Shown: positions 1 to 5,003 of the stretch, piece after piece | How the letters are laid out: every line of letters begins with the position of its first letter | Position numbering within the stretch: the stretch's first letter is position 1 | Assembly (NCBI GenBank): GCA_020435025.1 | Contig: JAGRAG010000329.1 | Span: forward strand, 1 to 8,035 | Source of the DNA: Bdellovibrionales bacterium | GTDB lineage: Bacteria > Bdellovibrionota > Bdellovibrionia > Bdellovibrionales > UBA1609 | DNA length: 8,035 bases | Direction: 5' to 3' | Translations under genes and position numbers: made by a program | Notes under the pieces: generated by a model | What the model saw: only the letters and a program-made list of their open reading frames with translations | What the model was told of the DNA's origin: nothing | The model's database searches: none

Positions 1-118
1 CGTACCACCAGTCTTTATTAAAAATAGAAGCATTTTGGTTTTCCATTTTTTTGAAAATTTCAAGCCCGCGAGCTTCAATTTGTGATTGATGAGATTCGGG
101 ATTTAGCTGACTCTTCAT
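1..118 (-). CDS. N-terminus of probable proline dehydrogenase (PutA-like), truncated by window edge
   Basis: Only the first 39 codons are present; the gene continues beyond base 1. The start is ATG at 118-116, with a strong Shine-Dalgarno AGAGGAAG (complement of 126-133) seven bases upstream, so the start is well supported. The peptide begins MKSQLNPESHQ and continues through RGLEIFKKME and SIFNKDWWY. The pattern 'G..IF......SIFNK.WW' resembles, from memory, the N-terminal lead-in of bifunctional proline dehydrogenase / pyrroline-5-carboxylate dehydrogenase proteins, where a membrane-associated flavoenzyme oxidises proline towards glutamate. No catalytic residue lies in the visible part, so the product name is an inference from about 25 residues. 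It is transcribed away from hslO, with a long intergenic region between them. That the reading frame is a real gene start is fairly sure; the identity is tentative. Confidence 0.5.
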   Translation of the reverse strand, partial: MKSQLNPESHQSQIEARGLEIFKKMENQNASIFNKDWWY

Positions 119-455
119 ATAAAAACTTCCTCTATAATTTGAACCAGACTCATGGGATGTAGGATGAAACTCCACTTGTAACCCCCTTTGATAAGATCTT
201 CGTCTGTTGGTTGGGAATATTGTCGGTGAAGGACTCAGAAAGCAAGATGAATCGTGTAATTGCAGAGTTTTCCTACCTTAAAAAGAGAGTTAGAAATAAG
301 GAAGAGCTGTAAAAATATCTTCAATTGACGCAATAGCTAAGCATTCGTTTTGTATGGTTCCGAAATTGCTAGTTTTCGTCGTGGATCAGTCCTGTTTTAG
401 GGTTTATAGTCTCGTTGCTTCCGCTGAAAGACTCAGGTAGGTGGGCCTTCGAATT

Positions 456-511
456 GCGCAGGTCGGGCCGCGTAGGTCGGGCCGCGCAGGTCGGGCCGCC
501 GAGGTAGCGCC
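456..511. repeat. 14-bp GC-rich direct tandem repeat, 3 good copies plus 1 degenerate
   Basis: Unit GCGCAGGTCGGGCC occurs at 456-469 and 484-497. The copy at 470-483 differs at one base (GCGT...). A fourth unit, 498-511, matches 10 of 14 bases. The unit length is not a multiple of three, so the array is not shaped by coding selection in any frame. It contrasts with the A+T-rich surroundings. Replication slippage, a protein-binding array or part of a structured RNA are all possible. Confidence 0.85.
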
Positions 512-633
512 CCTTACTTACGTGAGCATCACACCATCAAAGCTTGTTTTTGAGAGAAGAGACGGCACTAGAAATTTAGAGATGGGACAGGCCGATGAGG
601 AGAAATGCGATTCAAAAAGATCTAAGAATTTCA

Positions 634-677
634 AGCGACTCGTCGGGCGACCTTTCAGGCGACCTTTCAGGCGACCC
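634..677. repeat. 12-bp direct tandem repeat (GGCGACCTTTCA)
   Basis: Two identical units lie at 646-657 and 658-669, followed by a partial unit GGCGACCC at 670-677 and preceded by a weak match beginning AGCGACT at 634. Just before the first full unit, GTCGGGC (642-648) repeats the core of the 14-bp array about 180 bases upstream. CGACCT within the unit is the exact reverse complement of AGGTCG in the upstream array, so the two arrays could base-pair in a transcript. Confidence 0.8.
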
Positions 678-857
678 AAAAGTGTCGATTGAGCCGGCTG
701 TGCTATATGAGAAGAGACTTGTCAGTAGAGAATAAAAGTTCTGGGAAAATAAAAAATCTTAAGATAAACATTTTATTTGGATAAAGACGTCTCGTAGGCA
801 TAGGACCCATGTGAAAAGGGTGTCACCTGTCTACAAAGAAAAGTATGGAGTCAAAGT

Positions 858-1754
858 ATGGCTGGAAAAGACGAAGTTCGAAAGTATTTATCGGCAAAGC
901 AAGGCCTCCGAGCCACTTTTACCGTTGCCACTCATGTCGTTCGAGAGATGCAGTCCATTCAGAATACTTACCCTGTTGCGTCTCTGGCTGTGGGGCGATC
1001 GATGGTAGCTGCTATTTTGTTGGCGAGTGTGCAAAAGAAAGGACAGGTTGTGAGTCTGCACTTTAAAGGAGATGGACCGCTTGATACTTTTATTGGGGAA
1101 GCGACGTTTGAAGGAGAGGTGAGAGGTTATACGAAAAATCCACAGCTAGAAGTCCCACTCATAGATCACAAAATTCTTGTTGGTCCGGCTATTGGTAAAG
1201 GGACCCTCACTGTGGTTCGAACCTTTGGATCAGATCCTGCTCAAAAAGGAAGTGTTGAGATTCAAACGGGCGAGGTGGGTGACGATGTCGCCTATTTTTT
1301 ACATAAGTCAGATCAGATTCGCTCGTTGGTGACTCTTGGAGTAAAGGTCAACGCATATGGAAAGGTGGAGGCAGCGGGAGGAGTTCTGATCGAACTTATG
1401 CCCGATTATGATGAGGCGATCGTCGATCTACTTATGAATAATTCGCTAAAAGTAGCTTCTATCAGTGAATTGATCGCTGCAGGCGGAGGAGCTCTGGAAC
1501 TTAAAGACTTATTTTTAAAAGATATAGAAGTTCACGAAATCGATCACCCTCATGAGCTTACATATACGTGTCGATGTTCCAAAGCGCGTTTGATTCAGGC
1601 GATGGAGCTTTTCCCGGTTGAGGATTTAGAAGATATCTTAAGAAAAGGAAAAGAAGTCGAAGCTAAGTGTGAAATCTGTGGAAGAGTTTATGAAATCTCT
1701 CTTGAAAAAATTGAAGAGATTAAAAACAAAGTTCGAAAAACGACATTGCATTAG
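858..1754 (+). CDS. hslO: Hsp33 redox-regulated molecular chaperone (HslO)
   Basis: This is a complete 298-residue protein, close to the usual length of about 290. Hsp33 is a cytoplasmic holdase: reduced protein binds zinc through four cysteines and is inactive, while oxidative stress with unfolding releases zinc, forms disulfides and exposes the substrate-binding surface. The N-terminal fold spans roughly residues 5-190 (ASLAVGRSMVAAILLAS near 41, LHFKGDGPL near 67, VEAAGGVLIELMP near 170). The C-terminal redox switch is intact: C238-R-C240 and C271-E-I-C274 give the family CXC...CXXC zinc motif. The ATG at 858 has GGAG at 847-850, seven bases upstream; an ATG at 845 is out of frame. It stands alone on the plus strand, with no partner gene in an operon. 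No heat-shock-type promoter was recognised upstream. Identification is firm. Confidence 0.97.
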   Translation: MAGKDEVRKYLSAKQGLRATFTVATHVVREMQSIQNTYPVASLAVGRSMVAAILLASVQKKGQVVSLHFKGDGPLDTFIGEATFEGEVRGYTKNPQLEVPLIDHKILVGPAIGKGTLTVVRTFGSDPAQKGSVEIQTGEVGDDVAYFLHKSDQIRSLVTLGVKVNAYGKVEAAGGVLIELMPDYDEAIVDLLMNNSLKVASISELIAAGGGALELKDLFLKDIEVHEIDHPHELTYTCRCSKARLIQAMELFPVEDLEDILRKGKEVEAKCEICGRVYEISLEKIEEIKNKVRKTTLH

Positions 1755-1764
1755 GCTTAAAGGT

Positions 1765-1780
1765 CTCGATTTTGATCGAG
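1765..1780 (+). terminator. Weak hairpin after hslO, possible terminator
   Basis: CTCGAT-TTTG-ATCGAG forms a perfect six-base stem with a four-base loop, ten bases after the hslO stop codon; two G-U pairs could extend it. It is not followed by a run of T (the next bases are GTGAATATTAAG), so it does not fit a classical intrinsic terminator. It may only mark the transcript end or stabilise the 3' end. Confidence 0.3.
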
Positions 1781-1870
1781 GTGAATATTAAGATTTAATT
1801 TATCCCAGACATTCATCTATGACTTTAAAGTGTGTTCATTAGCATAGTTTTTAGAGGTGTCTGATAGCAC

Positions 1871-1895
1871 AGAACCCTTAATAAATAGGGGTTCT
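1871..1895 (+). promoter_or_regulatory. 10-bp hairpin covering the ribosome binding site of the micro-ORF
   Basis: AGAACCCTTA (1871-1880) pairs with TAGGGGTTCT (1886-1895) around the loop ATAAA: nine Watson-Crick pairs plus one G-U pair (1878 with 1888). The 3' arm contains AGGGG (1887-1891), the only Shine-Dalgarno-like sequence ahead of the ATG at 1898. If transcribed, the stem would hide the ribosome binding site. As DNA the same sequence is a near-perfect inverted repeat and could instead be an operator. There is no T-run after it, so a terminator role is unlikely. Confidence 0.55.
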
Positions 1896-1897
1896 AG

Positions 1898-2002
1898 ATG
1901 GAGACTTTAAATCTAAGTTCACTTGACGTTTTTTTAATTGTGTCCACTGTTTTATCTACAATTATTATTTATTTTGAACGAAAACTCTTGATTTTCGGTT
2001 GA
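1898..2002 (+). CDS. Possible 34-residue single-span membrane peptide
   Basis: ATG at 1898 opens a 34-codon frame ending at TGA 2000-2002. AGGGG at 1887-1891 lies six bases ahead, a good ribosome binding site. The peptide has a short polar start (METLNLSSLD), one hydrophobic stretch (VFLIVSTVLSTIIIYF, about residues 11-26) and a basic tail (ERKLLIFG), the layout of a small inner-membrane protein with a basic cytoplasmic or interfacial end. I recognise no family. Micro-proteins of this shape include regulatory subunits of transporters and type I toxin peptides; the ribosome binding site buried in a hairpin is reminiscent of the latter, but no antisense RNA was identified. Chance cannot be excluded at this length, although the combination of ribosome binding site and membrane span favours a real gene. 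Confidence 0.4.
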   Translation: METLNLSSLDVFLIVSTVLSTIIIYFERKLLIFG

Positions 2003-2025
2003 TCCACGGTAGTTAAATGATCAAC
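1998..2025. repeat. Inverted repeat GTTGATC...GATCAAC
   Basis: GTTGATC (1998-2004) and GATCAAC (2019-2025) are exact reverse complements separated by 14 bases. The left arm overlaps the stop codon of the micro-ORF. The loosely T-rich stretch that follows (2031-2040, AATCTCTTTT) begins six bases later, so this could be a weak terminator of the small gene, or a binding site for a dimeric regulator ahead of the response regulator gene. Confidence 0.4.
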
Positions 2026-2083
2026 AAACCAATCTCTTTTAATGTAACTGCCCGTTGTGGCGAATTAAATTGAAGAGTAGACG

Positions 2084-2107
2084 AATTGCATATGCCAATT
2101 CTATAAT
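2084..2107 (+). promoter_or_regulatory. Candidate promoter of the response regulator gene with adjoining palindrome
   Basis: TATAAT at 2102-2107 is a perfect -10 box, 28 bases before the GTG start. No good -35 is found at 16-18 bases (2079-2084 reads AGACGA). Where the spacer would be, AATT-GCATATGC-C-AATT (2084-2100) forms a near-palindrome whose core GCATATGC (2088-2095) is exact. A strong -10 without a -35 beside a palindrome suits a promoter controlled by a bound regulator, perhaps the encoded protein itself; that last step is inference. Confidence 0.45.
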
Positions 2108-2135
2108 AGAGCTGGATCGGCTTTAGGGAGGCGCG

Positions 2136-2822
2136 GTGATAAATCCTAAGATACTGATAGTGGAAGACGAGGTTGATGTCCGTGATTATCTATTGTCTGT
2201 GTTACAAGACGAAGGGTTTACGGCTGTCGGTGTCGCTGATGGGATGAATTTAATTGATCATTTAAGAAAGTATGAACCTAATCTAGTTCTTATGGACTAT
2301 CGTCTACCGGGAAAAAGTGGAGTGGAGTTGGTCCAGCAAGTTCGCGGATATGCTGACTTTAATAATATTCCTTTCATTATGGTGACCGGTCTTGATGGAG
2401 AGGATGAAAAGGTGGCGGCTCTGGAGTTAGGTGCCGATGATTATATTGTTAAACCCTTTTTGCCGAGGGAGTTGGCGGCTCGTATTCGGGCTGTTCTAAG
2501 AAGAGTGAGTGACCAGAATGCCAACCCTGTTTCTCAATTGGAGGCTAAAGATCTAGTCATTGATTTGAAATCTCACTCTGTGTTTTTACAGGGAAGTGAG
2601 ATTCACCTGACATTAACAGAGTTTCGAATTTTGGTGGCACTACTTCGTAATAAAGGACGAGTCTTGTCTCGGGATCAATTAAGGGAAGAAGCTTTGGGGA
2701 ACTTGAATGTAACGGATAGAACCATTGACGTTCATATGGCCTCATTACGAAAAAAGCTCAACGGGTGTGCCGATTTTATGCAAACGGTCAGAGGCGTCGG
2801 ATACCGCTTTACCGATTCTTAA
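2136..2822 (+). CDS. Orphan OmpR/PhoB-family response regulator
   Basis: This complete 228-residue, two-domain, DNA-binding regulator has the usual length for the family. The receiver domain (about 4-120) has every expected residue: acidic pair E10/D11, phospho-acceptor D54 in LVLMDYRLPG, T84 in MVTG, Y103 as switch aromatic and K106-P107. The C-terminal winged helix (about 130-227) shows LTLTEFRILVALL, the recognition-helix region with TDRTIDVHMASLRKKL, and the closing wing TVRGVGYRF. Phosphorylation by a partner histidine kinase should promote dimerisation and control of target promoters. The start is GTG at 2136, with AGGGAGG at 2125-2131, a slightly close four-base spacing. No histidine kinase gene lies in the window, so signal and targets are unknown. 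It has its own TATAAT box and converges with the secreted-protein gene after 39 bases. Confidence 0.95.
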   Translation: MINPKILIVEDEVDVRDYLLSVLQDEGFTAVGVADGMNLIDHLRKYEPNLVLMDYRLPGKSGVELVQQVRGYADFNNIPFIMVTGLDGEDEKVAALELGADDYIVKPFLPRELAARIRAVLRRVSDQNANPVSQLEAKDLVIDLKSHSVFLQGSEIHLTLTEFRILVALLRNKGRVLSRDQLREEALGNLNVTDRTIDVHMASLRKKLNGCADFMQTVRGVGYRFTDS

Positions 2823-2844
2823 CCATTTATCCGCAATGAAAAGA

Positions 2845-2876
2845 TGCCGTTGGCAAAGGGTTTAATTTTTTCCCTT
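2845..2876. terminator. Weak shared terminator candidate between convergent genes
   Basis: The 39-base gap between the stops of the convergent genes holds TGCC-GTT-GGCA (2845-2855). Read on the minus strand it is followed by TCTTTTC, a short U-rich tail suiting the secreted-protein gene. For the plus strand, AAGGG (2856-2860) and CCCTT (2872-2876) flank a T-rich loop. Both stems are short, so this is a suggestion only. Confidence 0.25.
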
Positions 2877-4808
2877 CAAAGCATCATCGAGAATTCTCAT
2901 GTCATAAGAACGATCATTCATCAGATACTGGATGTTCATGATCAATTTATAGAGTTCTCGTTCTTTTTTGGAACCAAAGACGAAGCTGAGTTCTTTTGTG
3001 TCTTTGGCAAACCAATGCATTTCGAATCGAAAGACATCGATCAGAGCCTCTTGAGGAAGTAACGAGGTGATAAACCCAATTCCGATGGTTTTAAAAAGAT
3101 CGTTTCCTTTTAGTCCTAAAAAGGCACGCTTTGCCGCATAAGGATCTTCATGGCTTTGTATAGCATGATACATGTGATAGGCGATGTAACAGATGTCCCC
3201 GGTGTACTTATCTCGTCTCAAGATGCCGCGAAGTCTTTCACGTAAGTCTTCAGAGGCACAATATTCTCCGGAAATATTCCGATGAGACTCAGAAACATTT
3301 AAAGGACCAGAAAGATCGTTTAAGTATTTTCGTAACTCGGTTTCGAACTCACGCTGTGAAAAATGTCTTAGAAGCTCAAAGGCACTTTTGTGAAAGTAGT
3401 AATCAATAACAACACGTGCGTTTTCCCGTTTTTTTAGGTTATCCCACTCGCCCCAAGAGATCGTTTCATAAATGCTTTTAGGTAAATGTTCTTGAATCAG
3501 GGTACGAATCTGCATCTGATTGTACTTTTCAAAAACCTTGTCATAGTAATTCAAATAGCCCCCTAAACTTAAAAATTCAGTGGGGTTTTGTTGAGCGTCC
3601 TCTCGAAAAACCATGTTGTATGAGAGTTCGCCTTTTTTGCGTCCTAAAAGGCCAAAAAGTAGCTTGAAGTCTGTGATTTCAGTAAATGAGGGAAACCCAT
3701 AATACTCACGGTCACCATTTTCAGTGATGCGTGACAAATGGGAGTCACGGAACATGGTGTTGTTACCCAAGCGGAGAAGGTCAAATCCGATTTTAATATG
3801 ACCTCCATTGAAGCTATTTTTATTTTGGCCTTTAAAGAGTCTTCGAGCTGTACGGTCTTTGGTTTCTATACCGTTTGCTAACTCTTCTTGGATCACGGAA
3901 TCAATGTCTGCAAATTGGCCGGTTACGGTATCTAAAATTTTTGACGTAGAACGGGTCGGGTTGACCATGCTCAAGTCAATAAGGTGAGAAAGTTCCGTAG
4001 AAGAACTTAAGATGGAGTCATAGGACTTTGCAATTCGTGGTGTATCTAGCTTTAAGATGTAGTCCATAAGAAACATTTTTTCACTTCCAAATTGAACTCC
4101 TAAATCTAAAAGTGTAAGCCCAACGAGTTTCTTGATATATTTATCAACAACCGAGACCCCAAATATGTCAATGCCATCCTTTAAAGAAAGTCTTCCACCA
4201 ATCTGATCGTATTTTCTTTGGGTTGAAAAAATCTGTAAACGGACTCGGTTGTTTGCAAGCCGATAGACACGAACTTCAAATTCGCCACGAATGATATAGT
4301 GAGAATACAGTTGGGCCGTCAGCCATCCATGAGTGTGCGCGTAAGAGGCGCCAACTGAAAAGATAAGCTCAGTGCGAAAACTCACGAGGTCTCCCACTTC
4401 AAGCCGGTCGATCGCTCTTTGAGCTGTTATGGGGAGTCGATCAATGAGAAGCGAAGTGGGAGGAGCTACGAGAGCCTCTTTTTGATTTGGAAATTGCCGG
4501 ACAACGGCTATCTCTGTGTCGCGTTTGATTCTCAATCCTATGTGCTTATCGACATCTATGTAATCAGTGGGATTGACATCAAAGTTCAGTTGAAGGCGAT
4601 CGACTCGAGTGTAGTAGTTTCCTAGATAAGAGGGCTCGACTTCGTAGCGATACTTTAAAGAGGTGTTGATTCCATCTGCTAAATCTAAATCTACGAGGGG
4701 GATGTTGGTTTTAATATCAAGCCGTTCTAGCTTATCAATAAGCCAGTTATCAGCAAATGCGAAGTGCGCACTAAATAGGCATAAAGCTAAGATCGTCTTA
4801 TTTAACAT
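2862..4808 (-). CDS. Secreted protein of unknown function, 648 residues
   Basis: I do not recognise the family. The protein starts MLNKTILALCLFSAHFAFAD, a typical Sec signal peptide with probable cleavage after AFA (residue 19), so the mature form should be periplasmic, outer-membrane associated or exported. C10 in the signal lacks a proper lipobox. Residues about 45-260 are rich in alternating hydrophobic/charged patterns suggestive of beta strands (LKYRYEVEP, RLQLNFDVNP, GEFEVRVYRL). Residues about 430-645 look mostly helical (YYDKVFEKYNQMQIRTLIQE, SAFELLRHFSQREFETELRK). The mature chain has only two cysteines, C517 and C540, a plausible disulfide. No transmembrane helix or catalytic motif was spotted. 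ATG at 4808 has AAGGGGA six bases upstream. It lies 195 bases downstream of the transglycosylase gene on the same strand, probably with its own promoter. Confidence 0.8.
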   Translation of the reverse strand: MLNKTILALCLFSAHFAFADNWLIDKLERLDIKTNIPLVDLDLADGINTSLKYRYEVEPSYLGNYYTRVDRLQLNFDVNPTDYIDVDKHIGLRIKRDTEIAVVRQFPNQKEALVAPPTSLLIDRLPITAQRAIDRLEVGDLVSFRTELIFSVGASYAHTHGWLTAQLYSHYIIRGEFEVRVYRLANNRVRLQIFSTQRKYDQIGGRLSLKDGIDIFGVSVVDKYIKKLVGLTLLDLGVQFGSEKMFLMDYILKLDTPRIAKSYDSILSSSTELSHLIDLSMVNPTRSTSKILDTVTGQFADIDSVIQEELANGIETKDRTARRLFKGQNKNSFNGGHIKIGFDLLRLGNNTMFRDSHLSRITENGDREYYGFPSFTEITDFKLLFGLLGRKKGELSYNMVFREDAQQNPTEFLSLGGYLNYYDKVFEKYNQMQIRTLIQEHLPKSIYETISWGEWDNLKKRENARVVIDYYFHKSAFELLRHFSQREFETELRKYLNDLSGPLNVSESHRNISGEYCASEDLRERLRGILRRDKYTGDICYIAYHMYHAIQSHEDPYAAKRAFLGLKGNDLFKTIGIGFITSLLPQEALIDVFRFEMHWFAKDTKELSFVFGSKKERELYKLIMNIQYLMNDRSYDMRILDDALKGKN

Positions 4809-5003
4809 TTAAAGTCCCCTTTTGAATCCCTAATACTTTAAAAGATAGAAGTAACGGAAACTCACAAATAGGGACAACCTAACTGTTAGAAATGAGTGCA
4901 TTTTGAAAAATGGAAACGAGGGAGGAAAAAGACGTTTCTAGTGATCTGTAGCAATTACATCTTGAAGACAGCGTGGCTTTTCAGTTTATGTGCTGTGTCT
5001 AAT
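4809..5003. other. Intergenic gap between transglycosylase and secreted-protein genes
   Basis: These 195 bases probably hold the end of the HD-GYP/transglycosylase transcript and the promoter of the secreted-protein gene. On the minus strand a TTGTCC (complement of 4873-4878) is the best -35-like sequence, but no matching -10 lies at 17 bases. No strong terminator hairpin with a T-run was seen. A GTG-started plus-strand frame across this gap overlaps the transglycosylase 3' end and was not accepted as a gene. Confidence 0.35.

Larger units (their letters stand above)
119..857. other. Long gene-poor intergenic region
   Basis: About 740 bases separate the divergent putA-like gene from hslO. 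I see no convincing protein gene. A frame open at 163-312 and a GTG-started frame at 441-692 both lack a usable ribosome binding site. The stretch must hold the promoters of both flanking genes, but no good -35/-10 pair could be picked. A TTGACG at 325-330 has only a poor -10 (TTTTGT, 348-353) at 17-base spacing. The central part (434-700) is clearly richer in G and C than the A+T-rich edges (300-360, 720-790) and carries two tandem-repeat arrays listed separately. A non-coding RNA between about 360 and 710 is possible, but no standard RNA family (RNase P, SRP, tmRNA, 6S) was recognised. Confidence 0.5.
1755..2135. other. Intergenic region between hslO and response regulator
   Basis: These 381 bases are rich in A and T and contain several small structures listed separately: a short hairpin after hslO (1765-1780), a 10-bp hairpin (1871-1895), a possible 34-residue membrane peptide (1898-2002), an inverted repeat (1998-2025), a small palindrome (2084-2100) and a perfect TATAAT (2102-2107). 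No longer gene was seen. The presence of its own -10 box indicates that the response regulator is transcribed separately from hslO. Confidence 0.6.

Noticed and set aside
163..312. Open frame of 49 codons ending at TAA 310-312, with ATG only at 247 (MNRVIAEFSYLKKRV...)
   Set aside because: The tail looks protein-like and might be a gene remnant, but there is no proper ribosome binding site for the ATG and no family is recognised; 21 codons from the ATG is too short to support.
354..440. 28-codon frame starting MVPKLLVFVV
   Set aside because: There is no ribosome binding site ahead of the ATG; the hydrophobic start is short and compatible with chance.
441..692. GTG-started 83-codon plus-strand frame across the repeat arrays
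   Set aside because: There is no ribosome binding site at proper distance, and the start abuts a stop codon. The arginine-rich composition is produced by the GC-rich repeats, and the 14-bp period breaks codon phase. It is most likely a by-product of the repeats.
434..700. Consideration of known structured RNAs (RNase P, SRP, 6S, tmRNA) or a CRISPR array
   Set aside because: No conserved sequence blocks of those RNAs were seen. The repeats are contiguous, without spacers, so this is not a CRISPR array.
819..827. GGTGTCACC palindrome ahead of hslO considered as an operator
   Set aside because: It is a nine-base symmetric site only, with no second copy nearby and no promoter elements aligned with it; it could easily be chance.
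811..1066. Two plus-strand frames overlapping the start of hslO in other phases
   Set aside because: Both overlap the strongly supported hslO frame, and neither resembles a protein family.
2557..2745. Minus-strand frame inside the response regulator gene
   Set aside because: It is a shadow of the conserved winged-helix coding sequence, with no ribosome binding site evidence.
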